Below, piece by piece: positions 51,449 through 60,218 of a stretch of DNA of 64,000 nt (positions are counted from its first letter, which is position 1; each line of letters begins with the position of its first letter). The position numbers were made by a program, and so were the translations under genes. This DNA comes from Roseovarius spongiae (lineage in GTDB: Bacteria; Pseudomonadota; Alphaproteobacteria; Rhodobacterales; Rhodobacteraceae), in assembly GCF_003651245.1 (NCBI RefSeq), contig NZ_RAPE01000004.1, positions 124,001 through 188,000 on the forward strand, written 5' to 3'. A model generated the notes under the pieces. The model was not told the DNA's origin. It worked only from the letters and a program-made list of their open reading frames with translations, and made no database searches.

Positions 51449-52285
51449 TCAGGCTTGGGCCGGCTCGGGTTCCGGGATCAATCGGGGCAGGTCGAGCAGC
51501 CGCGTCTCGCCCCCCAGCGACAGCGCCGCGGCGCAGATCAGACCGCGGGCGCGGAAGGCTTCGGCCTGACGCAGGCCGCGCGCGAGTGCGGCGGCGACTT
51601 CGACCGGGGTGAGCGGACCGACATCCACCGTCACCAGCCGCGCGCCAAGGTCGCTGTCCTCGAAAACCTCGCGGGCTGGGCGCCGCCGGATCGCTGGATG
51701 TCCCGGCAGGTCCACGGCGTTGGCGATCAGAGTGGCCGCGGCGTCGGCCATCGCGGCGTTGCGCGCAAGCACCGTCACCGACTCCGCGATTCCCAGAGAC
51801 TGGCTGCGCCCGCGCCAGCCGGAGGTGGCGACCCCGCGCGCCGGGTCATCAAAGCCGATCCGCGCCCGTGCGGGCGGTTGCATGGCGATCGCGGCGGTCA
51901 GGCTCTGCCCCGGCCCGACGTGAAGCGCGCCGTCCCCGCCATTGTTGACATAGGCGGTGTCGATCCCGCCCGCGCCGACCAGCGCTGCCAGCACCGCGTC
52001 GGCCCCGGCCCCGGCGACGGCGGCCATCGGGGTGATGAATTCGTTGAACGGCGCGGTCGCCTTCACCATGGCCCGCGCGACCCGTCCATTGGGCGTCGGA
52101 CCTGCCGGCGCGCGCAGGCGCGGCAATTCCGCCGCCAGCTCCGTCAGCAGCGTGTCGAACCGCGCGGCCGCGCGGCGCAGCCCCTCGGCGCGGCCCGGAC
52201 CCGTGACGCCGACGATCATGTCGATCGGCCCGTGATGCAGGTGCAGCCGCCCACCGGGCAGCGCGGTGATCTGCGCGCCGCTCAT
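51449..52285 (-). CDS. UPF0280 family (ApbE-like) protein
   Basis: 278 residues of the UPF0280 family, related in fold to the FMN transferase ApbE. Visible: TAPFNEFITPMAAVAGAGADAVLAAL, GIDTAYVNNGGDGALHVGPG and ARGVATSGWRGRSQSLGIAESVTVLA. The biochemical role is not established. Its ATG overlaps the stop of the 6-hydroxynicotinate reductase homologue by four bases (52282-52285), so the two proteins are made together. Since ApbE proteins attach flavin to partner proteins, a role in flavin attachment to that reductase is a reasonable hypothesis, not a finding. Last gene of the cluster. Confidence 0.82.
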   Translation of the reverse strand: MSGAQITALPGGRLHLHHGPIDMIVGVTGPGRAEGLRRAAARFDTLLTELAAELPRLRAPAGPTPNGRVARAMVKATAPFNEFITPMAAVAGAGADAVLAALVGAGGIDTAYVNNGGDGALHVGPGQSLTAAIAMQPPARARIGFDDPARGVATSGWRGRSQSLGIAESVTVLARNAAMADAAATLIANAVDLPGHPAIRRRPAREVFEDSDLGARLVTVDVGPLTPVEVAAALARGLRQAEAFRARGLICAAALSLGGETRLLDLPRLIPEPEPAQA

Positions 52286-53718
52286 CGCCGGTCCTTCGCG
52301 CGCACCGTGCGCAGGTCGCTGCCGTATTCGCCGCCCTTCTCGATGATGTCCGCCACGCTGCGCACCGCAGCGTCATGCCCGCCCAGGGCGCGATACTCGG
52401 CGCGCGGCAGGGTGAATTCCAGCGGCGCCACCAGCGCGGGGGTGGGGACGTAGCCGAACGACCCCTCTGGCATGGTCGAGACGTCCACCATGATCGTGAT
52501 CCCGCCGCCGGGCCAGACATATGCGGGCGCGCCGCCGCAGGTCACGCGCGTCGCCCCGCCCTGCACCGAGCGGGTCAGCCGCACCGGATTGCGCGTCACG
52601 CCCGAGCGCAGCGATCCCCCCGCGCCGGCCTGGAACATCACCGTGCAGAGCGCGGGTTCGCAGTTCTCGGCGATCAGATCCACCGACGCCTGCAACGCCT
52701 CGGGCAAGGGTTCGGGCCGCGGCTGCAGCTCGTCATCGAGCACGTAATATCCGTGATGCTCGCCCGTGGTGGAAACCATCAGAAGCGTGAGACCGGGCCG
52801 CGCGCCCTTTTTCGCAAGCCAGGGGTTCAGGATGTCGAGCGGGTCATCAATGTCCGTGCCGCCCCAGCCGCGCCCCGGCTCGGCCACCTGGAAATAGCGC
52901 CCAGGGGTCGAGCGCCGCCCCTTGATGCGGATACCCGTGTCGGCCCAGCCAAGCACCTTGCCCGCCTGGTGTTCGCTCACCACGCCGGTAATGTGGTCGT
53001 CCACCACGACCACCTCGTCGACCAAGCCCTGCCATTGCGATGCGAACATCCCGATCGTGGCCGAGCCGCAGCCGACGCGCATCCGTTCCTCGCGCACGCC
53101 GTCCACGACGGGCGCGGCGCCGGCCTGCACCGTGACGGTCGCGCCGTCGTCTATGGTCAGCTCCACTGCCTCGCCGTTGCAGAGCCGCAGGAGCGCGTCG
53201 CAGGTCACGCGCCCCTCGGGCTTGGACCCGCCGGTGAGGTGCTCAACCCCGCCGAGCGATAGCATCGGGCTGCCGTATTCGGCGGTCGTGACATGGCCGA
53301 TCGCCTCGCCCTCTGCGCGCACGATGGCGCGCTCTTCGCCAAGATGGCGGTCGGTGTCGATCTTCACCTTGACCCCGCAGTAGGAAAAGATCGCCTCGGT
53401 CACGACGGTGACGAAATCCGCGCCCGCGACCTCGCGGCTTACGATGAATGGCGCGGGCTTGTAATCCGGGTAGGTCGTGCCGGACCCGACGCCGCTGACG
53501 AAGACGTCCGCATCGCGCACGCGCTCTCCGTCCCAATTGGCGGTCAGGAACGGCTTGAGGTCGTCGCCCGCCGCAACCCTACGGTCCAGTAGGGTAAGCG
53601 GGTCGGTGCGCACGATCCGACCCTCCACATTGCCGTAGCGGTCGCACGCGCCAAGCCTGCCGGGCGCGATGTAGCACATGACCGGACAGGCGTCGCATCT
53701 GATCTTGTCGTTGCTCAT
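52282..53718 (-). CDS. 6-hydroxynicotinate reductase-like iron-sulfur flavoprotein
   Basis: 478 residues. N-terminal cysteines C8, C11, C15 and C25 (KIRCDACPVMCYIAPGRLGACDR) can hold a 4Fe-4S cluster, followed by a segment with SGTT at about residues 79-82 and by glycine-rich parts (MLSLGGVEHLTGGSKPEGRVTCDALLRLC, RVGCGSATIGMFASQWQGLVDE). It matches, as I recognise it, the 6-hydroxynicotinate reductase of Eubacterium barkeri, which uses ferredoxin to reduce the ring. In aerobic roseobacters the true substrate is unknown. Overlaps both neighbours by four bases (53715-53718 and 52282-52285). Confidence 0.82.
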   Translation of the reverse strand: MSNDKIRCDACPVMCYIAPGRLGACDRYGNVEGRIVRTDPLTLLDRRVAAGDDLKPFLTANWDGERVRDADVFVSGVGSGTTYPDYKPAPFIVSREVAGADFVTVVTEAIFSYCGVKVKIDTDRHLGEERAIVRAEGEAIGHVTTAEYGSPMLSLGGVEHLTGGSKPEGRVTCDALLRLCNGEAVELTIDDGATVTVQAGAAPVVDGVREERMRVGCGSATIGMFASQWQGLVDEVVVVDDHITGVVSEHQAGKVLGWADTGIRIKGRRSTPGRYFQVAEPGRGWGGTDIDDPLDILNPWLAKKGARPGLTLLMVSTTGEHHGYYVLDDELQPRPEPLPEALQASVDLIAENCEPALCTVMFQAGAGGSLRSGVTRNPVRLTRSVQGGATRVTCGGAPAYVWPGGGITIMVDVSTMPEGSFGYVPTPALVAPLEFTLPRAEYRALGGHDAAVRSVADIIEKGGEYGSDLRTVRAKDRR

Positions 53719-56399
53719 CGCGCCGCCCGGATAGCCGCCAGCACGCGGTGTGGAAGCGCGGGCAGGGTGGTGATGCGCGCGCCCGTGGCGTGGCGGATGG
53801 CGTTCAGGATCGCGGGCGCGGTGGGGATCAGCACATGCTCGCCCAGCCCCTTCGCGCCAAGCGGCCCTTCGGGGTCCGGCTCCTCGATGAAGATGGTCTC
53901 GATCAAGGGCATGTCGCCGGTGGTCGGGATCAGGTAGTCGTGCAGGTTCTCGGTGCGCCCGGGAATGAACTCTTCCATCAGCGCCATGCCGAGCCCTTGG
54001 GCGATGCCGCCCTGCACCTGCCCCTCGGCCAGTTGCGGGTTGATGACGCGGCCCAGGTCATGCGCCGCCGTCATGCGGGTGACCTTCACCGTGCCGAGCG
54101 TCGCGTCGACCGCCACCTCGGCGATCTGCGCGCCGTAACCATAGACCGCGTATGGGATGCCCTGCCCGTCGGCGTCGAGCGGCGTGGTGGGTGGGTCATA
54201 GGTCTCTTCGGCGGCGATGGCGTATCCATTGGCGTCCGGTGCGATGTCGCGCAGGTCGACCCTGCGCTCGCCCGCGCCGTCGCGCATCAAAAGCGTGCTG
54301 CCTGCAAGCGTGATCCGCGCGTCCGGCCCCATGTTTCCAAGGGTCAGGATCGCAGCGCGTAGCGCCGCGCCCGCCTGCAACGCCGCCTTGCCGGTCACGT
54401 AGGTCTGGCGCGAGGCCGAGGTCTTGCCGCAATCGGGCGTCAGCGCGGTATCGGGGCCGATCAGACTGAACTGATCCACCGGCAGCCCCAGCGCCTCGGC
54501 GCAGATCTGGGTGATGACGGTATTGCTGCCCTGCCCGATATCGGTCGCGCCCTGGTGCAACCGCAGCGCGCCCTCGGGGGTGATCCCGACGCGGATGGTC
54601 GACGGGTTCGGTAACCCGGTGTTGCCGCAGCCATACCAGCAGGACGCGACCCCGACGCCATGCCGCCACGCGCCGCCCCCGGCATTGGCGGCCTCGGCGC
54701 GCGCCAGCGCGTCGGCCCACGGACGGGTGAGCGCATCGAGACAGGCGGAGATCCCGACGCCCTGCACTTCCTGCCCGCAAACGGTGGCCTGCCCGCTTTG
54801 CAGCGCGTTGAGCCGGCGAAACTTCAGCCGGTCGATGCCGCATTGCTGCGCGAGATCGTCGAACAGCGTTTCCTGAAGGATCGCCGCCTGTGGCACGCCA
54901 AAGCCGCGAAACGCGCCGGATATGGCGGAATGACTGTGCCGCGCATCGGCCTCGGCGTGGTAGTGCGGAATGAAATACGGCCCAGACGCATGGACAGGCA
55001 CGCGCCCCGCGACGGTCGGCCCCCAGCTTGCATACGCTCCCGTATTGAACGCGCCCTGAAAACGCATTCCGGTGATGCGGCCCGTCTCATCCGCGCCGAT
55101 GGCGGCGCGCATCTTCGCCGGGTGCCGCTTGGTGGTCGAGGCCATGCTCTCACCGCGGGAGTAGATCATCCGCGCGGGCCGCCCGGTGCTCAGCGTCACC
55201 AGCCCGATCAGCGGTTGCAGCGACAGGTCGAGCTTGGAACCGAACCCGCCACCGGCCGCAGCCGGGATGATGCGAACCCGCTCGCGCGGCAGCCCCAGCA
55301 CGGCTGCCGTCGAGTCCCGATCCATGACCGGCGCCTGCGTGCAAGCCTGAATGACGAGCGTGTCGCCCTCCATCCACGCCGCGCCGGCCTCGGGCTCAAT
55401 ATAGGCGTGCTCTATGTAAGGGGTTTCGGCGCTGCCCTCGACCACGTGAGCGGCGCTTTCCAGCGCAGCGTCCGCATCACCGCGCCGCACCCTGCCGATT
55501 ATCAGCAGGTTGTCGGGGCGCGGGGCGTGCACATCGCATTCGGACATCAACGCCCACTCCACCGGAAAGCGGTCGAGGTCGAGCGATTCGATCACGCTTG
55601 CCTCGCCCGCCACCAGCGCCACGGCCTCGCCGCGCAGGCGGGCGTGGCGTTCTGCGAGCGCGGGTTGATCGGCAAAGGAGGGAATGACGCCAAAGCGGTT
55701 CTCGCCGGGAATGTCGGCGGCGGTAAAGACCTGTACGCCCTCTCGTGCGGCCCAACCGGCCAGATCGCCGAAGGTAAACCATACGGGTGCGTCTGGCGCG
55801 CGGATCGCCCGGACCAGAAACGCACCTTCGGGGCAGTGATCCGCGCCGAACACCTCGGCCCCCGTGACCTTGGGTAGCCCGTCGAGCCGCGGGAGGGGCG
55901 CGCCCACCGCGCCCACCGCGCCGGCGGGCGCTGGCGCGTCGTCGCCGTTCACGTCGCAGACCGCGTCGATGATCCGCGTATAGCCGGTGCAGCGGCAGAG
56001 CACGCCGCCCAGCGCCGCCGCCGCCTCGGCGCGCGTGGGATGCGGATTGCGCGCCAGCAGCGCCCGCGCGGTCATCAGCATCCCCGGCGTGCAGATCCCG
56101 CATTGCGCAGCGCCATGCCGCAGGAAGGCGCGCTGCAAGGCGTCCGGTTCCCGCGTCGCCTCGATCGTGGTGACCGCGCGCCCCGCCACCTGCGCCACCG
56201 GCGTGAGGCACGCGCAGACCGGCGCCCCGTCGAGCAACACGGTGCAGGCTCCGCAATCGCCCGCGTCGCAGCCGACCTTGGTTCCGCGCAGGCCGAGATC
56301 CTCGCGCAGCACTTCGGACAGCCGCCGACCGGGGGCAACCGGCAGCGCATGGGCGGCGCCGTTGACGCTGAGCGTGAGCGTGGTCAGCGCGCGGTTCAT
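53715..56399 (-). CDS. Xanthine dehydrogenase-family hydroxylase, 2Fe-2S domain fused to molybdopterin subunit
   Basis: 894 residues. Residues ~1-155 hold two 2Fe-2S clusters (CDAGDCGACTVLLDG ... CGICTPG ... CRCTGY). From about residue 165 the Mo-MCD large domain runs to the end, with GGFGSKLDLSLQPLIGL, SHSAISGAFRGFGVPQA, TDIGQGSNTVI and GPLGAKGLGEHVLIPTAP; the GLGE glutamate is the catalytic base in this family. It hydroxylates an N-heterocycle or aldehyde using water. The 2Fe-2S to Mo fusion with a separate FAD subunit is less common than three separate subunits. Overlaps the FAD gene by four bases. Confidence 0.9.
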   Translation of the reverse strand: MNRALTTLTLSVNGAAHALPVAPGRRLSEVLREDLGLRGTKVGCDAGDCGACTVLLDGAPVCACLTPVAQVAGRAVTTIEATREPDALQRAFLRHGAAQCGICTPGMLMTARALLARNPHPTRAEAAAALGGVLCRCTGYTRIIDAVCDVNGDDAPAPAGAVGAVGAPLPRLDGLPKVTGAEVFGADHCPEGAFLVRAIRAPDAPVWFTFGDLAGWAAREGVQVFTAADIPGENRFGVIPSFADQPALAERHARLRGEAVALVAGEASVIESLDLDRFPVEWALMSECDVHAPRPDNLLIIGRVRRGDADAALESAAHVVEGSAETPYIEHAYIEPEAGAAWMEGDTLVIQACTQAPVMDRDSTAAVLGLPRERVRIIPAAAGGGFGSKLDLSLQPLIGLVTLSTGRPARMIYSRGESMASTTKRHPAKMRAAIGADETGRITGMRFQGAFNTGAYASWGPTVAGRVPVHASGPYFIPHYHAEADARHSHSAISGAFRGFGVPQAAILQETLFDDLAQQCGIDRLKFRRLNALQSGQATVCGQEVQGVGISACLDALTRPWADALARAEAANAGGGAWRHGVGVASCWYGCGNTGLPNPSTIRVGITPEGALRLHQGATDIGQGSNTVITQICAEALGLPVDQFSLIGPDTALTPDCGKTSASRQTYVTGKAALQAGAALRAAILTLGNMGPDARITLAGSTLLMRDGAGERRVDLRDIAPDANGYAIAAEETYDPPTTPLDADGQGIPYAVYGYGAQIAEVAVDATLGTVKVTRMTAAHDLGRVINPQLAEGQVQGGIAQGLGMALMEEFIPGRTENLHDYLIPTTGDMPLIETIFIEEPDPEGPLGAKGLGEHVLIPTAPAILNAIRHATGARITTLPALPHRVLAAIRAAR

Positions 56400-57244
56400 G
56401 ACCCGGCCACCAATTCGGCCAGCGCGCGGCGCACCAGTTCGGCGGCCGCGTCCATGCGATAGGCGGCGTCGGCGCGGATATCGTCGATGGGGGCAAGTGC
56501 GGGGCGTATCAGGGCGTCCGTGACGACAGCCGCAAGGCGCGCATCCGCGGGCGCGCCGATCAGCGCCGCCTCCAGCGCCGTCAGCCGCACCGCGACCGCG
56601 CTGCACGCGCCCACGGCGATCGCGGCCCCGGCGATGCGCCCCTGCTCGATCACCAGCCGCGCGGCGACCATCGCGATGGAAATCACCAGGTACCGCCGCG
56701 CGCCCAGCTTCTCGAAGCGGGATATGCCGCGCGTCGCGTCCGCGGGAACGTGCAGGCCCGTCACCATCTCGCCGGGGGCGAGCGCGGTTTGACGCGGGCC
56801 GGTCACGAACGCCGCCAGCGGCATCCGGCGCGCCCCCGATGCGGAGGCAAGTTCCACCTCAGCGTCAAGCGCCAGCAGACAGGGCGCTCCGTCGGCGGCA
56901 GGGGAGGCGTTGCAGATATTGCCCGCCAGCGTGGCGGCGTTCTGTATCTGAAGAGATCCGACCTCGACCGCCGCCTGTTTCAGCATGTCGAAGGCGGGGG
57001 GCAGGTCGGCCGCGACAAGGTCGCTCCATGTCGTTGCGGCCCCGATATGCACGCCGTCCGCGTCCCGCGTCGCGCAGCGCAGCGCATCAACCCCGGTGAT
57101 GTCCAGAACCGGTCCCGGCAGCGCGCGCGCGCCGGTCGCGGCGAAGAGGTCCGTGCAGCCCGCGGCGAGCGTGACCGGGCCGCGGGCAAGGATGTCCAGC
57201 GCCTCGGTCATCGTTTCCGGTCGGTAATAGCCTGGCGTCTGCAC
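56396..57244 (-). CDS. FAD-binding (CoxM/XdhB-type) subunit of the molybdenum hydroxylase
   Basis: 282 residues. The FAD-binding motifs LAAGCTDLFAATGARALPG and VGSLQIQNAATLAGNICNASPAADGAPCLLALDAEVELAS are typical of medium subunits of the xanthine/CO dehydrogenase family; EKLGARRYLVISIAMVAARLVIEQGRI follows. It passes electrons from the 2Fe-2S clusters to NAD or another acceptor. I read GTG 57244 (VQTPGYYRPETMTEALDIL) as start, with GGGGG just upstream; the open frame reaches 57301. Its stop overlaps the start of the Mo subunit gene (56396-56399). Confidence 0.88.
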   Translation of the reverse strand: MQTPGYYRPETMTEALDILARGPVTLAAGCTDLFAATGARALPGPVLDITGVDALRCATRDADGVHIGAATTWSDLVAADLPPAFDMLKQAAVEVGSLQIQNAATLAGNICNASPAADGAPCLLALDAEVELASASGARRMPLAAFVTGPRQTALAPGEMVTGLHVPADATRGISRFEKLGARRYLVISIAMVAARLVIEQGRIAGAAIAVGACSAVAVRLTALEAALIGAPADARLAAVVTDALIRPALAPIDDIRADAAYRMDAAAELVRRALAELVAGS

Positions 57245-57337
57245 GCATGCCCCCAACGGTATGGTACCGTGATCGTGCGCGCGGGGGGTGCGGGCTGTCA
57301 ACTCCGCCCGGGTGTCCGGCGCGCGAAACGATCCGGT

Positions 57338-58561
57338 TCAGGCAAGCGCGGGTCTGGGCGCGCGCGGGTGGCGGGTGCGCAGCAGGATCGTCAGGATAAT
57401 CGCGATATTGAGGAAGTTCCACGCGATGCCGTTCAGGAACGCCGCCTGATAGCTGCCGGTGATGTCGTAGATCCAGCCCGACATCCAGCCGCCCAGCGCC
57501 ATGCCAAGCACCGTCGACATCATCACGAAACCGACCTGGCGGCCCGCCTCGCGGCCGGGCATGTATTCTCGCACCACCACCGCGTAGCTCGGGACGATCC
57601 CGCCCTGCGCCAGCCCGAAGATGGCCGAGACCACGTAAAGCGACACCAGCCCGTCGAAGGGCAGGTAGAAGAACAGCGCAACGCACTGCAGCGCAGAGCC
57701 GATCAGCAGCGTGCGCACCCCGCCAAGCCAGTCGGCTAGCAGCCCCGACGTGAGCCGCGACACAACCCCGCCCAGCAGCATCAGCGACAGCATCTGCCCG
57801 CCGACCATCGCGCCGAAGCCCAGATCAACGCAGAGCGCCACGATATGCACCTGCGGCATCGCCATCGCCATGCAGCAGCCGATTCCGGCCAGCGCCAGCA
57901 GATATTGCAGCGTGCGCGGGCTCATCCCCGCGCTGCCGGCGCGCTCGCGCGAAATCGCGTCCGAGCGCAGCGTCGCCGCCTCGGGCACCCGCCGGCGCAG
58001 CAGCAGCGACAGCGGAATCACCGCCGCCGGAATAGCGACCGCCAGCAGCAGGTAAACCGCGCGCCAGCCATCGTCCGCCAGCACGTTGCTCAGGATCAAG
58101 GGCCAGATCGCGCCGGACAGGTAGTTGCCGCTGGCGGTGATCGCCACGGCGATGCCGCGCCGCTTGAGGAACCAATGCGACACGTCGGCGATGAGCGGGC
58201 CAAAATTCGCCGCCGTGCCAAGACCGATCGCGACATGCAGAAGCGACAGCACGGTCGCCGAAGGGGTGGCCGCCGCGAGCGCCATGCTGACCGCGATCAG
58301 CGCCGCCGTTCCCGACAATGCGAGGGTGACGCCGAACCGGTCCACCATCCGCCCGATCAGCAGGTTGCCCAGCGCGTAACCCACCATCAGCATGGTGTAG
58401 GGTAGCGACGCCTCGGCCCGGTCCAGCCCGAATTCGGCCTGCACCGCAGGCATGACGATGACGATCGCCCACATGCCGACATTGCCCACCGTCGCGATCA
58501 GCAACGATATGGCGAGACGCAGCCAGGAATAGCGGCTGTCAAGGATGTCGGCGTCCGTCAT
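57338..58561 (-). CDS. MFS transporter, probable uptake system of the hydroxylase cluster
   Basis: 407 residues, about twelve hydrophobic segments. The helix 2-3 loop carries NLLIGRMVDRFGVTLAL (the MFS signature) and FLKRRGIAVAITASGNYLSGAIWP is typical of oxalate/formate- and monocarboxylate-type MFS carriers. It is the first gene of the set that continues with the FAD subunit, Mo hydroxylase, reductase and UPF0280 genes on the same strand, with 93 bases between it and the FAD gene. It therefore most likely imports the cluster's substrate, perhaps an aromatic or pyridine carboxylate. Confidence 0.84.
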   Translation of the reverse strand: MTDADILDSRYSWLRLAISLLIATVGNVGMWAIVIVMPAVQAEFGLDRAEASLPYTMLMVGYALGNLLIGRMVDRFGVTLALSGTAALIAVSMALAAATPSATVLSLLHVAIGLGTAANFGPLIADVSHWFLKRRGIAVAITASGNYLSGAIWPLILSNVLADDGWRAVYLLLAVAIPAAVIPLSLLLRRRVPEAATLRSDAISRERAGSAGMSPRTLQYLLALAGIGCCMAMAMPQVHIVALCVDLGFGAMVGGQMLSLMLLGGVVSRLTSGLLADWLGGVRTLLIGSALQCVALFFYLPFDGLVSLYVVSAIFGLAQGGIVPSYAVVVREYMPGREAGRQVGFVMMSTVLGMALGGWMSGWIYDITGSYQAAFLNGIAWNFLNIAIILTILLRTRHPRAPRPALA

Positions 58562-58642
58562 GGCCGGACGTTAGGCCGGGGCCGCGACAGTGTCGAGAGG
58601 CGGAATGCCGAGCGGCGCGTCGCCGATCCGGGCCCCCTTCGC

Positions 58643-59974
58643 TCAGGTCTTCGCGTCAGGCATGAACCCCTTGCGGCCCACAGGTTCATAGGCCTCGAAC
58701 CCCGCGCGGCGCGCGTCCTTCGGCGAATAGATGTTGCGCAAATCGGCCATGCGGGGATGGGCCATCTTTTTGGCGATGCGTTTCAGATCAAGCGCGCGAA
58801 ACTCGTTCCACTCGGTCAGCAGAACGATCAGGTCGGCGTTGTTCGCCGCCTTGTAGGGATCGTCGAGCCAGCTGACGCCGGGCAGCAGCGCCTCGCCCTC
58901 GCGTTTGCCCTGCGGGTCGACCACGCGCACCTTGGCCCCGCCGCCCACCAGCGCGGGCACGATGGTCAGGCTGGGCGCGTCGCGCATGTCGTCGGTGTTA
59001 GGTTTGAACGTGACGCCGAGAACCGCGACCGTCTTGCCGTTGAAGCTGCCGTCGCAGAGGTCGAGCAGCTTGTCGGTCATGCGGCGCTTGACCTCCTCGT
59101 TGACGCTGACGACCTTCTCGGTGATCTGCATGGGCAGGCCGTGGTCCTGCCCGATCCGCGCCAGGGCCTTGGTGTCCTTGGGGAAACAGCTTCCGCCATA
59201 GCCCGGACCCGCGTGCAGGAACTTGTTGCCGATCCGCCCGTCAAGGCCGATCCCGTGGCTCACCCGCTTCACGTCCGCGCCGGTGCGTTCGCAAAGGGCG
59301 GCGATTTCGTTGATGAAGGTGATCTTGGTCGCCAGGAACGCGTTGGCGGCGTACTTGATCATCTCCGCGGACTCCAGATCGGTCGTCAGGATCGGGAAAT
59401 CGCGCAGATACAGCGGGCGGTAGATCTCTTCCATCACCTCGCCCGCGCGCTCGGACTGCACGCCGACGACGACCCGGTCGGGCTTCATGAAATCGTCGAT
59501 CGCCGCGCCTTCGCGCAGGAACTCGGGGTTGCTCGCCACGTCAAAATCCAGGTCGGGCCGCGCCTTTTTCACGACCTGTTTCACCAGCCGGTTGGTCCCG
59601 ACGGGCACGGTGGACTTGGTCACGATCACCACGTAATCGGTCGCCGCCTTCGCGATCTCCTCGGCGGCGGCCATCACGTAGGTCAGGTCCGCATGCCCGT
59701 CGCCGCGCCGCGTGGGCGTGCCCACGGCGATGAACACCGCCTCGGCCCCGTCGACCGCCGCTTGCAGATCGGTGGTGAACGAGAGCCGCCCGGCCTCCAC
59801 GTTCCTGGCCATGAGCGTGTCGAGCCCCGGTTCGAAGATCGGCACCTCGCCACGTTCGAGCATCTCGATCTTGGCCGGATCACGGTCGACGCAGACCACG
59901 TCATGTCCGAAGTCGGAAAAGCACACGCCGGAGACGAGGCCGACATAACCGGTTCCGATCATCGCGATTTTCAT
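58643..59974 (-). CDS. ugd: UDP-glucose 6-dehydrogenase
   Basis: 443 residues. Rossmann start MKIAMIGTGYVGLVSGVCFSDFGHDV, ITKSTVPVGTNRLV-type segment (VIVTKSTVPVGTN), EFLREGAAIDDFMKPDRVVVG and the catalytic cysteine in GYGGSCFPKDTKAL. It makes UDP-glucuronate from UDP-glucose with two NAD+, a precursor for acidic capsule sugars. It lies divergent from kpsF across 244 bases with an AT-rich palindromic stretch, and at a distance from the capsule exporter at 37-40 kb; together they suggest acidic surface polysaccharide. Confidence 0.95.
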   Translation of the reverse strand: MKIAMIGTGYVGLVSGVCFSDFGHDVVCVDRDPAKIEMLERGEVPIFEPGLDTLMARNVEAGRLSFTTDLQAAVDGAEAVFIAVGTPTRRGDGHADLTYVMAAAEEIAKAATDYVVIVTKSTVPVGTNRLVKQVVKKARPDLDFDVASNPEFLREGAAIDDFMKPDRVVVGVQSERAGEVMEEIYRPLYLRDFPILTTDLESAEMIKYAANAFLATKITFINEIAALCERTGADVKRVSHGIGLDGRIGNKFLHAGPGYGGSCFPKDTKALARIGQDHGLPMQITEKVVSVNEEVKRRMTDKLLDLCDGSFNGKTVAVLGVTFKPNTDDMRDAPSLTIVPALVGGGAKVRVVDPQGKREGEALLPGVSWLDDPYKAANNADLIVLLTEWNEFRALDLKRIAKKMAHPRMADLRNIYSPKDARRAGFEAYEPVGRKGFMPDAKT

Positions 59975-60052
59975 GCACTGCCCTCACGCCGATTTTTGTG
60001 CAACCTTGTGCGTCAGGGCCGGTTTCGAGTCAACGGTCGCGGCCGGGCAAGA

Positions 60053-60067
60053 TTATTCGCCGAATAA
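60053..60067. promoter_or_regulatory. AT-rich palindrome between ugd and kpsF
   Basis: TTATTCG and CGAATAA form perfect seven-base arms around one base, inside an unusually AT-rich stretch (60050-60108). It is placed to act as an operator for the divergent ugd and kpsF genes. Confidence 0.45.
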
Positions 60068-60218
60068 CCTTATCCGAAAAAATTCTCGAAATTTTCTTCC
60101 CCGTAACCATGCGATCGCCATCGGGAGCCGCGCAGGGCCGCCTGGCGCCCAACCCCGGGGGCTTTCCCCGCGCGCAGCGGCGCTGTATCACCACACGCAA
60201 TCACCCCGGAGGACGCGC

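Noticed and set aside
51298..51612. Plus-strand open frame in the gap before the UPF0280 gene
   Set aside because: Arginine-rich, overlaps the UPF0280 gene, no ribosome site.
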